From Limonium bicolor (taxonomy: Eukaryota > Streptophyta > Magnoliopsida > Caryophyllales > Plumbaginaceae): a stretch of DNA of 64,000 bases. The notes beneath the pieces were generated by a model. That model was given only the letters and a program-made list of their open reading frames with translations. It had not been told where the DNA came from and did no database searches. Positions 36,719 to 51,135 of this stretch are shown here, in pieces. The number at the start of each line of letters is the position of its first letter. Position 1 is the stretch's first letter. Where the stretch lies: positions 369,804,831-369,868,830 of the forward strand of contig CM041778.1 of NCBI GenBank assembly GCA_023374045.1, given 5' to 3'. Position numbers and translations under genes: made by a program.

Positions 36719-38911
36719 GTATATCCCCCTTAAAAGAAACTTCGCCTCGAAGTTTAAAAATCAACTAATAAGCACTCACATCGCTTCGGGTGTGCTGAGA
36801 CAATAATAATTCCAATGAAATTCCGTACCAATCCAATCCTTTATTTCCATCCATTTCCATAACAACATTCCACTAGAGATTACTCAAAATCAAAACGAAC
36901 CAAGATATACCAAGACATAGCATGATGAAAATCAACAGTCACACACTCTGTCATAATGTAAAAACCAAGCACATACAAACACTCTCTGCTAATAAGGCAA
37001 CATGGCATAATCTGGATGAGGTGACGAAGGAAGAGTATGCCAGTATATCCCCCTTAAAAGAGCTAAGGTACGCCCTCGTACCGCTACTAACGGCACATTC
37101 AAAGAATTCAACACCTTATTAACCAGCTTTGTTGTAAACTTTATCGCACCGTTGATTTTATCTACGATCGATATATGTATCTGTATCTCTTGATTGTTTT
37201 GCATTTGTATTTTCTTAACTGTTATAAAACTTTATTTTATGATCCTTATCCTTCATTTAGGACCGGTACGAATTATACGTCATTATATGATCATTTTATC
37301 ATATCAATTATATTAACAAGCTACCACAGGTGTAACACACTTGAGTAGTTTAAAATAATATTTCAGATCATTTAATAATCTAGACAATCTTTCGAAATTA
37401 TCTTCAAGGGTTTATTAGCCAACCATATGTTAAAACTCTATAAAATAAATATTTTCTTGACTTTTCAAGTTTCAATTGTTTTTATAATTAACTATAGTAT
37501 TCTAGACGAACCATTAGGTATTTACTTCATAAAATTTACTTATTATATTTACATAATTTCACACAAGGCAGAGTTTTAGGAAGTTATTAATTATAATGTA
37601 GCTCCAAAATCTGATTCCTTTATCTTAAAATTTTTATATTTTTTAAGGTAGGGACTCTATATAAATTTTAAGTCAAATGAACTAGTCTGATGAAAACTCA
37701 CTCACTCTTGGTATTATTTTCTTAAGGTTTGTTCTATGTAAGTATTCTTCTGATTATTTAAATCTTAGTACTCCCTTAGACAATGGTGGCTTTTGTAAAT
37801 ATCACTCTTTAAACTTCTAAATAAACATGAGGATTTCCAAATCTTTAAGTAACTCTCAATTTTTCACTAGACGCTCAATACTCCAAGTATTTAAGGCTCA
37901 ATAATATTTAGTTTATTATTACTCATGTGTTTTCACTCCATAGGTAAGTATTTTTCACCAAGGATTTAACTCGGTAAACTCTTTACATGTATAAATTTAG
38001 TACTGGATCTTAATATATAAGTTTTGAATTGTTCATTGTGGCTAGTAATGAAATATGCCTAGCTCAAGATTTCATGATGGTAACGTCTTACCACCACTTC
38101 CCCTCAAGTTCAACACAATCCATCACCTGCGTAGAAGATTATATACGGTTAGATGACAAGGCTTGTCTAGCCCCTAAACTTCCAGAAGTGGGTGTGCACC
38201 CCACTACCTTCAGCCTAGGAGTTCGTCGCACCAGGCACTTCCCGTAGGGTGTTAGGTTTAGGTGTTTCTTTCCTAAAGTTAGCATAGAGTTTTAGTGTGG
38301 TTTATGGGTTCGGGTGTATGCTACTAGTGTTGGTTAACTTAATAATTTTCTAGACTTAAGATTTATCCAAACATTACCTTTAGGCAACAATTTGTTCCAA
38401 GTAATTCTTGAGATTTATTTTAAAAACTTTAAAGGAGTTGAAGCACTTCCACATAATATCAATACTAATTTAGTTATTTAAATTTCTATTTGTATACTGT
38501 TTTCAATCAAAAGTATTCTTTAAAATTTCTAAGAACATGTGTACTAGCTTTTAAAGGATTGCATTTTTGGCAATGTTTCTCCATAAGTATGCTTTTGAAA
38601 ATAGCTTAATATGTTTATCTCAACCAAAATCTTATCGTACTTAATAGATGATATTCCAACCTATATTTCTATCGTAGTTTACTGTTCGAACAGAACAACA
38701 GCACACCATTCTCTACAGATATTCATAAAAAGAAAAGTGTATAAAGAAATCATTCACTAATCTAAGCAGGGTTAGGAGTCGTGCCTTACTGGAATCCTCA
38801 CTTCCCAATTCTACCCCAATTCCCCAGTTTTAAGTGCACCTAATAATCTAAGTATTTCACTCGGCTTGTTTTCTCGGGTTCAGAGCGTAACTACGCTCTG
38901 ATACCACTTTC
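36719..38911 (-). repeat. LARD interior 2 (non-coding)
   Basis: 2193 bp matching interior 1, with primer-site complement at about 38895-38906 and the same polypurine tract. Confidence 0.85.
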
Positions 38912-41900
38912 TGTAACACCCCTATAATAATAAAACAACAGCGGAAAACAAACTAAAGGTGCTACAGACCATCGGGCTCCAAACACCCGGTACCAACCTC
39001 ACCAATTACAACCATTACATTAACTAAGTTACGGTCTGAACTTCGAGAAAACTTAATATAAACAAAACAATAATAAAATACATTCACTCTCCATAAACCT
39101 AATCCCATCCCAATCACTCATGCTCTTCGTGGCCACCTGTAAATCAATTTGTACCTGCAAGATGAAACCAAGCAGCCCACCCCGGGAGGGGTGAGTCAGT
39201 TCCCTGGAATGGAACTGGTACAATTCTCCAAAAACAAACTTATAAAACATAACTCTTCAAAATAAACAGTAACTTGAAATCAAACTCTTGAAAGAAAAAC
39301 AGGGAAACAAGGCACTTTAAAATCACCAAACCAAAGATAACAAGTTAAGGATAAAGATAAATAATAGAAAGGTAAAGTTAGTCAGTTAGAATAAACCACA
39401 CCATAAGTTAGTGAGTGTCCAAAGCCTTAGTTAGATTAAGTTCCAGTTAGGAGTAGAAAGACCAAGTAGTCACCAGGACTAGGAATGATTGATAGATAAC
39501 GAAGAATCCAAAAACCCAAGAGTAGAATAAACCCCAATGCCAAGTACGTCCTTTTAGGACAGGGGATATACAGCCCCTCTCTGTTAACTACGTCCACTAA
39601 GGACAGGGGATATACAGCCCCTCTCTGTTAACCACGTCCACTAGGGACAAGGGATATACAACCCCTCTCTGTTAACCACGTCCACTAAGGACAGGGGATA
39701 TACAGCCCCATACTGTCTATCACGTCCCTTTTTGGGACAGGGGATACACACCCCTCACTGTCTATCACGTCCCTTTTTGGGACAGGGGATATACAGCCCC
39801 TCACTGTTACCTTTGAAGACGCGCGCACGTCGAAACCTCAAGAACCAGCTCATGGATGAAACGATATCCAGAGTCAAAAGAAGAATTTCCAAGATTGACC
39901 TTTTTCCAAATTCCCACTAGATCACTAACTACCCAGAGCAATACCAAAACACTCAGTCCTACAGAGTGCAGAAGCGTAAACCTAAGCAGTCAATGTCTAA
40001 TGGAACAACCAAATAGAAGGAACCAATACCCAAGTAAGTTTCACATCCAAGGCTCAGTTAGTCACACAAGCTGAGTTAGTCATACCAACAGTTTCCTTTT
40101 GAAATCCATTCAAGCTCAGTTAGCGTTTTCCAAAACATTCCACAAGTCCATTAGCAAAGATCTGAGTACGAGAAATCGTACAAAACATTCCATAGAGTCC
40201 AAAACACAACAAGCTGAGTACGAGAAATCGTACAAAACATTCCATAAAGTCCAAAACACAACAAGCTGAGTACGAGAAATCGTACCTGGTCAACGCTGTA
40301 GCAGTTCTAGTAAACTCGTGCAAACATTCAACAATTCTCTGAGGAACATTGATGATAACTTACTATCAATAACCCGTACCCTAAGTCAAACTTAAATGAA
40401 TTCCTCTCTCTTATCTCCAAATCTCAATTATCTTATAAGCCCTCGCTTAAATGTTATGTATAACCTTTGACTTATTTTAGAGGTTGTATAGCCCAAGGTT
40501 GTAGGATCAAGGAATGTATTTTATTAACACCTGTTAACTGTCCACTCCTATCCACTTATTCATATTTAACCACAATCCTCACATTCAAGACTTTTGAGAC
40601 CTTTATAACATAAATGTGTTTTTAGTATATAATTAAATCTAAGAATTTCAATAATAATCTTAAGCTCAATACCTTTATTCTTAATTTAGAATAAACATTG
40701 TATTATGACCTATGATGGACTGATCTCAGAATACTATACTATTACCTCACAATGTAAAGATTATGTATTTAAACCATACCTACTAGATAACCCATTATGA
40801 TTAAGTCTTTCCCTTAACTTAATTAAGATCCACATCTTGTATATTAGAATCGTAGTGTTGTAGACGCGTTTTATTATAACTTAATTGAACTGCTAAACTC
40901 AATTATCTCATCTTTAGTTCAGAATGACTTTTAATTACAACCATCTAATAAACTTGTCATAAGATGTTAAATTGCTTCTCATCCTGAAAAACTATACTAT
41001 AGTTAACTTAGATTTAACGAATTAATCTTACATTTAGTATTCATAAGGTATATTATACGTTTTATTAGTACCTATACAATAAGGTGTTTAGTATAACCTT
41101 TTATGTATCCTTACTTACATTTAATTTCCTACATGTTTATTTTTACACACTTCTCTCTATAGACTATGCATAATCCTTTGTACTAACCTTCATTAAACTT
41201 AAGCCTTAAATACGTTTTAAATTGTTTTACAAAACCTAAGGTTTCAAAGGGATAACCTAATAAATTAATTTCCTTTATTGTATTTAGGATGGACAATATA
41301 TCTACATAGAGTAGAATTTATTAGAGAATTAATTCTTCATAATGTTCAAGTGAAATTGTTAATTATTTAATAAGATAATCTATTATGAAAATTCTCATAT
41401 TTTATATTCAAATAACCTATCATTACTTCCCATTACCGTAAAGTATATCAATATATCTTATGTAACTTAGTTTAATCTAATAAAAGGTTCAAAGGTTTTA
41501 AGTATCAAATGTTATTTATAAGTCTTCAATATATTCTAACTACTAAACGCCTCACTTAATTGTAAACTCACATCCTAAGTATTGGTAATAAATGTTATAA
41601 ATGTATTTCACATGACTTATCTAATGCCAAGAAACTTAAGGATTAGTATTTAGATAAATTTCCAAACCATAGTTTAATATAGTTTATATCATAATCCTTT
41701 TAATGATTTATCTTAAACATTAAGTTATATTCCAATACCATAAATGTTAAGAAATGATTAAATCTAGACTTACTAATCCACCTCACATTTAGATGTAAAA
41801 GTATTTTATTTGTTTTATTATTGCTTATATATTAAGAACATTTATATGTAAATGTATTACATTTATTTATTAATTATATAGTAAGTACTATTTGTGAAAA

Positions 41901-44661
41901 ATCCAGTTACAAATATTCCTAAGTCCCAACTTATTAATTACCTAACCAAATTATAGATTTACATTCGGTCTTTGACAAATAATATTACACATGTATTTTA
42001 ATATGGTTTATATAAATCTTAGAAATCCAAGATAACTCTTTAAGCTTAATTTCATAACCACAATTCAATACTACTCATATAATATTCTTTTAATAGTATT
42101 ATGTGTAGGTTTAGTTTAACATTAATTCCTTCATACCATTTGCTATAAGGTATTTTATGTCTTTTATTTATTTATTATCATTATTATGTAGTTTTACTGC
42201 ATTTAATTATATTATAAACTTTTACTCATATCTACATCCAAAATATGGTTTATAAAATAAAGTATTTCCCTAGTTTCAATTAAGTCTATTAACTACCATA
42301 TTATATAATTAATATAAATGTAGATTAATTTAGTTCCTTGATTTAACCTTAGTTACTATTTATTCCTTTTCATATATATAATTAATATAATATATATATA
42401 TATACATATTTTCCTTAGTTTTAATTAAAAATATTAACTCCCATATAATATAATAAGTAAAACGTAAATAATTAGATTCCTTGATTTAGCATAAGTTTCT
42501 ACTTAAATAAGTATATATACATATATGTAAATAATTTCACTTCTCTTAAAAGCTAATACCAAAACATTTATAAACTTACTGTTATAAAATGTTAATTTAG
42601 TTTCCATATTTTCCACAGCTTAAAAGTTCATTAACAAACCATACTTTAATTTTTGGTTACATCAAAACCATATATTATAAGTTATTCTTATGAAAAACTC
42701 ACAAACACAATTTTTAAAACCTTTTACCATTGCCCAAAAATTCCCAAATTTAATATACAGTAACTATAACATTTTAGACATATTATAGAATTTTTATTTC
42801 ATAAAAATATCTTTTTAATTTAGCCAAATAATTCCAGAAAACCCGTAACTTGCAAAAATCATAACTTATGTTTAAAAACTCCAAAACCTTATTAATTACA
42901 TCAAAATAAACTAGATTTAATAAGGAATCTATGGTTAAAATTTCAAGTCAAAATACCTTCGGGAAGGTATTTAAATTAATTCAACAAGTTAGAGTTAAAT
43001 TCTGAATCATTATAAACTTAAAACATCTTATTATCCACGATCTAATCTTGGCCGTCCATTTCCTTAAGTCCAGATCGGACGGACGCTGAAGCCCCAGTTC
43101 TCAATCAAATCCAAAATCGAAGTTGAGTACTAAATCGACAATATCTCCCAATCTACAGAACAATCGAGTGATTCTTGTTTCTATGGTTTCGAAATCAAAT
43201 TTCGGTTCTAATGATACCAATTTCCCCAATTATAATGCAGTATTCATCGGGTTTCGATTTCTGTTTCGAAGTTAGGTTTTCTTTTCCGGTTTCGAATTCG
43301 ATTTGCCAAATTCTCTCAATTTATTGCGTAATTGGTTAAATTGATAGAGGGTTATGAACGGGAATGCAAAAAAAGTAGCATTATAGGTATAATTTGGTCG
43401 GAATCGTACCGGAGATGCGCCGGCAAGGCAATTCGAACTCGTTTTTCTGGAAAACTAGTTTATGTGTTGTTCAGGTAGGCAACTTCGCGGATCAACTCGG
43501 GATAACTGAGATGGATTCAATCCATGACACCTACGTCATTTTAAAGAAGACATGTAACTCTAAACATTGGTGGAAGAATCATGGAAAAAGAATAACTAGG
43601 GAGAAAGTTATAGATCCACAAAGATCTGAGTTTACCATGTCGTTTCTGGAAATATTCTGGGCAAAACCGACGTGATCGAGTAGGTAACTTTAGACGACTC
43701 GCTCTCCCTACTGGTTACGAATCAGCCTTGGTCATTAACATGAAAGTTGTAGAGGGATTTGAGATCTTCAAAACAAGCTAAAGAACACGAAATTTGGATG
43801 CGAAACGAAGAGAAGTTATGACGAGACGAAGTTTACCTGATTTCAGTAAAACTGGAATTCTGGGTTATGAATTCGCAAGGAGGCAACTTTAGATCGATTT
43901 TCCCGTCGATGTAGAATGATGTAGGTTATGTATGAGTTATGGTTGGAAAGAGGAATTGTAGGAGAAGAGAATGGAGAAGACGCATTGAAAAATATTGAGA
44001 CATGAGTGAGATATAGCCGTATAAAGTTAGGGTAAAATCACTGCTGGAAGTTCCGATTTTTAAGCTAAGTGTAGGCGGTCTGTGACTGATTGACACGTGG
44101 CAGGTTTCAAAATTTTGACTCTAAACTTCAATCTAGCATAACTTTGGCTAGGATGATCCGTTTTTGACGTTCTTTTTATCGATCTTCATGGTTTTCCATA
44201 ACCTTTTTATTGGTATAGGTTTCATGTGCTAGTTTGACCATTCTCAAAAAGTCAACCCTAGCAAGGCTTAATAAGCTTTAAGGTTTCTAGGATTTTATAT
44301 TGACTTTTATGTTCCAAATCAATGCTCCCAATATTTCTAAAATCTTTAAATATAATTGGAGTGTCTAGGAATTTTTCCAAGATTTATTGACTTATAAATC
44401 TTGTTATTAAATTCATAATACTATATAATATATAATAATTAAATAGTTAATTGTATTTTAGAGTTAAATAGGAGGAATCCCCTAAAATAATTTCCATAAT
44501 TCCATATAATATTAATACTCATAATTCCATACAATAATTTAATATTCATAATTCCTTATACTAATTTAACATTCATAATTCCATATAATAATTTAATACT
44601 TAATAGTATTATTAAAGGTTTAATGAAAGAAATCCCCTAAAATTAATTTAGGGGTATTTCA
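38912..44661 (-). repeat. LARD LTR 3 (5.75 kb)
   Basis: 5750 bp, near-identical to LTR 2 and sharing many of its differences from LTR 1, including the short loss near 42185. Minisatellite at 39545-39810. Confidence 0.9.
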
Positions 44662-46866
44662 GTATATCCCCCTTAAAAGAAACTTCGCCTCGAAGTTTAA
44701 AAATCAACTAATAAGCACTCACACGCTTCGGGTGTGAGACAATAATAATTCCAATGAAATTCCATACCAATCCAATCCTTATTTCCATCCATTTCCATAA
44801 CAACATTCCACTAGAGATTACTCAAAATCAAAACGAACCAAGATATACCAAGACATAGCATGATGAAAATCAACAGTCACACACTCTGTCATAATGTAAA
44901 AACCAAGCACATACAAACACCTCTCGTTCTGCTAATAAGGCAATATGGCATAATCTGGATGAGGTGACGAAGGAAGAGTATGCCAGTATATCCCCCTTAA
45001 ATGAGCTAAGGTACGCCCTCGTACCGCTACTAACGGCACATTCAAAGAATTCAACACCTTATTAACCAGCTTTGTTGTAAACTTTATCGCACCGTTGATT
45101 TTATCTGCGATCGATATATGTATCTGTATCTCTTGATTGTTTTGCATTTGTATTTTCTTAACTATTATAAAACTTTTATTTATGATCCTTATCCTTTCAT
45201 TTAAGGACCGGTACGAATTATACGTCATTATATGATCATTTTATCATATCAATTATATTAACAAGCTACCACTTAGGTGTAACACACTTGAGTAGTTTAA
45301 AATAATATTTCAGATCATTTAATAATTCTAGACAATCTTTCGAAATTATCTTCAAGGGTTTATTAGCCAACCATATGTTAAAACTCTATAAAATAAATAT
45401 TTTCTGTGACTTTTCAAGTTTCAATTTTTTATAATTAACTATAGTATTCTAGACGAACCATTAGGTATTTACTTCATAAAATTTACTTATTATATATTTA
45501 CATAATTTCACAAGGCAGAGTTTTAGGAAGTTCTTATTAATTATAATGTAGCTCCAAAAATCTGATTCCTTTATCTTAAAATTTTATTATTTTTTAAGGT
45601 AGGGACTCTATATAAATTTTAAGTCAAATGAACTAGTCTGATGAAAACTCACTCACTCTTGGTAATTATTTTTCTTAAGGTTTGTTCTATGTAAGTATTC
45701 TTCTGATTATTTAAATCTTAGTACTCCCTTAGACAATGGTGGCTTTTGTAAATATCACTCTTTAAACTTCTAAATAAACATGAGGATTTCCAAATCTTTA
45801 AGTAACTCTCAATTTTTCACTAGACGCTCAATACTCCAAGTATTTAAGGCTCAATAATATTTAGTTTATTATTACTCATGTGTTTTCACTCCATAGGTAA
45901 GTATTTTTCACCAAGGATTTAACTCGGTAAACTCTTTACATGTATAAATTTAGTACTGGATCTTAATATATAAGTTTTGAATTGTTCATTGGCTAGTAAT
46001 GAAATATGCCTAGCTCAAGATTTCATGAGGTAACGTCTTACCACCACTTCCCCTCAAGTTCAACACAATCCATCACCTGCGTAGAAGATTATATACGGTT
46101 AGATGACAAGGCTTGTCTAGCCCCTAAACTTCCAGAAGTGGGTGTGCACCCCCACTACCTTCAGCCTAGGAGTTCGTCGCACCAGGCACTTCCCGTAGGG
46201 TGTTAGGTTTAGGTGTTTTCTTCTAAAGTTAGCATAGAGTTTTAGTGTGGTTTATGGGTTCGGGTGTATGCTACTAGTGTTGGTTAACTTAATAATTTTC
46301 TAGACTTAAGATTTATCCAAACATTACCTTTAGGCAACAATTTGTTCCAAGTAATTCTTGAGATTTATTTTAAAAACTTTAAAGGAGTTGAAGCACTTCC
46401 ACATAATATCAATACTAATTTAGTTATTTAAAGTTCTATTTGTATACTGTTTTCAATCAAAAGTATTCTTTAAAATTTCTAAGAACATGTGTACTAGCTT
46501 TTAAAGGATTACATTTTTGGCAATGTATTCTCCATAAGTATGCTTTTGAAAAATAGCTTAATATTTGGTTTATCTCAACCAAAATCTTATCGTACTTAAT
46601 AGATGATATTCCAACCTATATTTCTATCGTAGTTTACTGTTCGAACAGAACAACAGCACACCATTCTCTACAGATATTCATAAAAAGAAAAGTGTATAAA
46701 GAAATCATTCACTAATCTAAGCAGGGTTAGGAGTCGTGCCTTACTGGAATCCTCACATCCCAATTCTACCCCAATTCCCCAGTTTTAAGTGCACCTAATA
46801 ATCTAAGTATTTCACTCGGCTTGTTTTCTCGGGTTCAGAGCGTAACTACGCTCTGATACCACTTTC
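44662..46866 (-). repeat. LARD interior 3 (non-coding)
   Basis: 2205 bp, same layout, primer-site complement at about 46850-46861. No coding content. Confidence 0.85.
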
Positions 46867-49800
46867 TGTAACACCCCTATAATAATAAAACAACAGCGGA
46901 AAACAAACTAAAGGTGCTACAAACTCAATTATCTCATCTTTAGTTCAGAATGACTTTTAATTACAACCATCTAATAAACTTGTCATAAGATGTTAAATTG
47001 CTTCTCATCCTGAATAACTATACTATAGTTAACTTAGATTTAACGAATTAATCTTACATTTAGTATTCACAAGGTATATTATACATTTTATTATTACCTA
47101 TACAATAAGGTGTTTAGTATAACCTTTTATGTATCCTTACTTACATTTAATTTCCTACATGTTTTATTTTTACACACATTCTCTCTATAGACTATGCATA
47201 ATCCTTTGTACTAACCTTCATTAAACTTAAGCCTTAAATACGTTTTAAATTGTTTTACAAAACCTAAGGTTTCAAAGGGATTACTTAATAAATTAATTTC
47301 CTTTATTGTATTTAGGATGGACAATATATCTACATAGAGTAGAATTTATCAGAGAATTAATTTCTGGTTCGTAAGTGAAATTGTTAATTATTTAATAAGA
47401 TAATCTATTATGAAAATTCTCATATTTTATATTCAAATAACCTATCATTACTTCCCATTACCGTAAAGTATATCAATATAATATCTTATGTAACTTAGTT
47501 TAATCTAATAAAAGGTTCAAGGGTTTTAAGTATCAAATTGTTATTTATAAGTCTTCTATATATTCTAACTACTAAACGCCTCACTTAATTGTAAACTCAC
47601 ATCCTAAGTATTGGTAATAAATGTTATAATGTATTTCACATGACTTATCTAATGCCAAGAAACTTAAGGATTAGTATTTAGATAAATTTCCAAACCATAG
47701 TTTAATATAGTTTTATATCATAATCCTTTTAATGATTTATCTTAAATATTAAGTTATATTCCAATACCATAAATGTTAAGAAATGATTAAATCTAACTTA
47801 CTAATCCACCTCGCATTTAGATGTAAAAGTATTTTATTTGTTATTATTGCTTATATATTAAGAACATTTATATGTAAAAGTAACATTTATTTATTAATTA
47901 TATAGTAAGTTCTATTTGTGAAAAATCTAGTTACAAATATTCCTAAGTCCCAACTTATTAATTACCTAACCAAATTATAGATTTACATTCTGGTCTTTGA
48001 AATAATATTACATGTATTTTAATATGGTTTATATAAATCTTAGAAATCCAAGATAACTCTATAAGCTTAATTTCATAACCACAATTCAATACTACCTCAT
48101 ATAATATTCTTTTAATAGTATTATGTATAGGTTTAGTTTAACTTATTAATTCCTTCATATTCCATTTGCTATAGGTATTTTATGTCTTTTATTTATTTAT
48201 TTATCATATATGTAAACCAGGATTTATTCAAGACATTATTATGTAGTTTTACTGCATTTAATTATTTATATTAACTTTTACTCATATCGACATCCAAAAT
48301 ATGGTTTATAAAATAAAGTATTTCCCTAGTTTTCAATTAAGTCTATTAACTACCATATTATAATTAATATAAATGTAGATTAATTTAGTTCCTTGATTTA
48401 ACCTTAGTTACTATTTTATTCCTTTTCATATATATGTAATTAATTTTATATATATACATATTTTCCATAGTTTTAATTAAAAATATTAACTCCCATATAA
48501 TATAATAAGTAAAACGTAAAATAATTAGATTCCTTGATTTAGCATAAGTTTATACTTAAATAAGTATATATACATATATGTAAATAATTTCACTTCTCTT
48601 AAAAGCTAATACCAAAACATTTATAAACTTACTGTTATAAAATGTTAATTTAGTTTCCCATATTTTCCACAGCTTAAAAAGTTCATTAACAAACCATACT
48701 TTAATTTTTGGTTACATCAAAAACCATATATTATAAGTTATTCTTATGAAAAACTCACAAACACAATTTTTAAAACCTTTTACCATTGCCCAAAAATTCC
48801 CAAATTTAATATACAGTAACTATAACATTTTAGACATATTATAGAATTTTTATTTCATAAAATTATCTTTTTAATTTAGCCAAATAATTACAGAAATCCC
48901 GTAACTTGCAAAAATCATAACTTATGTTTAAAAACTCCAAAACCTTATTAGTTTACATCAAAATAAACAAGATTTAATAAGGAATCTATGGTTAAAATTG
49001 CAAGTCAAAATACCTTCGGGAACGTATTTAAATTAATTCAACAAGTTAGAGTTAAATTCTGAATCATTATAAACTTAAAAGGAAAGGCACAGCACAGATC
49101 CTGACACCAGAGTATCTTACTCCGCCGCATGATAATTTCTTAAGGTGAGTCACCCTGACGCCATTATCGGGACGCTGAAGCCCCAGTTCTCAATCAAATT
49201 CAAAAATCGAAGTCGAGTACTAAATCGAATATCTCCCATCTACAGAACGAATCGAGTGATTCTTGTTTCTATGGTTTCGAAATCAATTTCGGTTCTAATG
49301 ATACCAGTTTCTCCAATTATAATGCAGTATTCATCGGGTTTCGATTTCTGTTTCGAAGTTAGGTTTTCTTTTCCGGTTTCGAATTTGATTTGCCAAATTC
49401 TCTCAATTTATTGCGTAATTGGTTAAATTGATAGAGGGTTATGAACGGGAATGCAAAACAAGTAGCATTATAGGTATAATTTGGTCGGAATCGTACCGGA
49501 GATGCGCCGGCAAGGCAATTCGAACTCGTTTTTCTGGAAAACTAGTATTTTATGTGTTGTTCAGGTAGGCAACTTCGCGGATCAACTCGGGATAACTGAG
49601 ATGGATTCAATCCATGAAACCTACGTCATTTTAAAGAACACATGTAACTCTAAACATTGGTGGAAGAATCATGGAAAAATAATAACTAGGGAGAAAGTTA
49701 TAGATCCATAAAGATCTGAGTTTACCATGTCGTTTCTAGAAATATTCTGGGCAAAAACCGATGTGATCGAGTAGGTAACTTTAGACGACTCTCTCTCCCT

Positions 49801-50765
49801 ACTGGTTACGAATCAGCCTTGGTCATTAACATGAAAGTTGTAGAGGGATGTGAGATCTTCAAAACAAGCTAAAGAACATGAAATTTGGATGAGAAACGAA
49901 GAAGTTATGACGAGACGAAGTTTACCTGATTTCAGTAAAAACTGGAATTCTGGGTTACGAATTCACAAGGAGGCAACTTTAGATCGATTTTCCTGTCGAT
50001 GTAGAATGATGTAGGTTATGTATGAGTTATGGTTGGAAAGAGGAATTGTAGGAGAAGAGAATGGAGAAGACGACATTGAAAAATATTGAGAGATGAGTGA
50101 GATATAGCCATATAAAGTTAGGGTAGAATCACTGCTGGAAGTTCCGATTTTTAAGCTAAGTGTGGGCGGTCTGTGACTGATTGACACGTGGCAGGTTTCA
50201 AAATTTTGATTCTAAACTTCAATCTAGCATAACTTTGGCTAGGATGATCCGTTTTTGACGTTCTTTTTATCGATCTTCATGGTTTTCCATAACCTTTTTA
50301 TTGGTATAGGTTTCATGTGCTAGTTTGACCATTCTCAAAAAGTCAACCCTAGCAAGGCTTAATAAGCTTTAAGGTTTCTAGGATTTTATATTGACTTTTA
50401 TGTTCCAAATCAATGCTCCCAATATTTCTAAAATCTTTATAATATAATTGGAGTGTCTAGGAATTTTCCAAGATTTATTGACTTATAAATCTTGTTATTA
50501 AATTCATAATACTATATAATAATAATATATAATTAAATAGTTAATTGTATTCTTTAGAGTTAAATAGGAGGAATCCCCTAAAATAATTCCATAATTCCAT
50601 ATAATATTAATACTCATAATTCCATACAATAATTTAATATTCATAATTCCTTATACTAATTTAACATTCATAATTCCATATAATAATTTAATACTTGATA
50701 GTATTATTAAAGGTTTAATGAAAAAAATCCCCTAAATTAATTTAAATTAATTTAGGGGTATTTCA
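46867..50765 (-). repeat. LARD LTR 4, internally deleted
   Basis: Terminal LTR of 3899 bp. After the first 53 bp it jumps to sequence equivalent to 24912 in LTR 1, removing about 1.94 kb including both minisatellites. Near 49081-49168 an unrelated 88-bp stretch replaces about 57 bp. It retains the 40-bp block near 48210 missing from LTRs 2 and 3, so it is more like LTR 1 there. Confidence 0.9.
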
Positions 50766-51135
50766 TCTCTTGCAACTTTGCTCCCACGCTTGCTGTTAAC
50801 ATCTAAAGGATGTTCTCTAGCGTCACTGGTTGACTCGCCATATCTATACCGAAGCAATGTGAATTAAGAAAACTTAGAGAAGAAAAGAGCCAGAATCGTG
50901 AAGATATGCTCTGATACCATGAACAAAACCAGCAAGATTAATGGAGAACACACTTATTCATTGATAGAGAGAAACAAGAGAGGTACAACTGGAGCAACTC
51001 TTGGACAGAAATGTTACAATAACTAATAGAACAGTATTAAACTCTTATATAGTAGAAGAAAAGACAGCTGTCTATGTCCAGCTGTATACTAGACAAAACA
51101 AACTAATAACAGAAACATATTTCAATATTACAACA
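50766..51135 (-). mobile_element. Copia 5' piece: LTR, primer site, start of gag
   Basis: LTR at 50920-51135 (216 bp, TG..CA; TATATAG in the U3 region), then the initiator tRNA-Met primer site complement GCTCTGATACCA at 50908-50919, then an 66-bp leader and the gag start codon at 50839-50841 (minus strand). A stop codon appears about ten codons into gag. The reading frame would continue at 22923 across insertion B. Confidence 0.88.
50920..51135 (-). repeat. Copia 5' LTR, complete
   Basis: Bounded by TGAACAAAAC and TATTACAACA on the plus strand, directly beside the primer site. It aligns with the truncated LTR at 6393-6520 with several substitutions and small indels, so the copia is older than a fresh insertion. 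Confidence 0.87.

Larger units (their letters stand above)
22924..50765 (-). mobile_element. Insertion B: tandem LARD-like element, LTR-int-LTR-int-LTR-int-LTR
   Basis: A 27.8-kb block within copia gag is flanked by TCTCT (22919-22923 and 50766-50770). It begins TGTAACACCCC and ends GGGGTATTTCA on the plus strand (minus sense TGAAATACCCC..GGGGTGTTACA). Four LTRs (22924-28735, 30956-36718, 38912-44661, 46867-50765) alternate with three interiors (28736-30955, 36719-38911, 44662-46866). Each interior starts (minus 5' end) with a consensus tRNA-Met primer site and ends with an AAGGGGGA polypurine tract. No gag or pol motif exists anywhere, so this is a non-autonomous large retrotransposon derivative. 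One outer target duplication means one insertion, later amplified. Confidence 0.92.

Noticed and set aside
22924..50765. Centromeric or satellite higher-order repeat
   Set aside because: The ~8-kb period consists of LTRs and interiors with TG..CA ends, primer site, polypurine tract and one outer target duplication.
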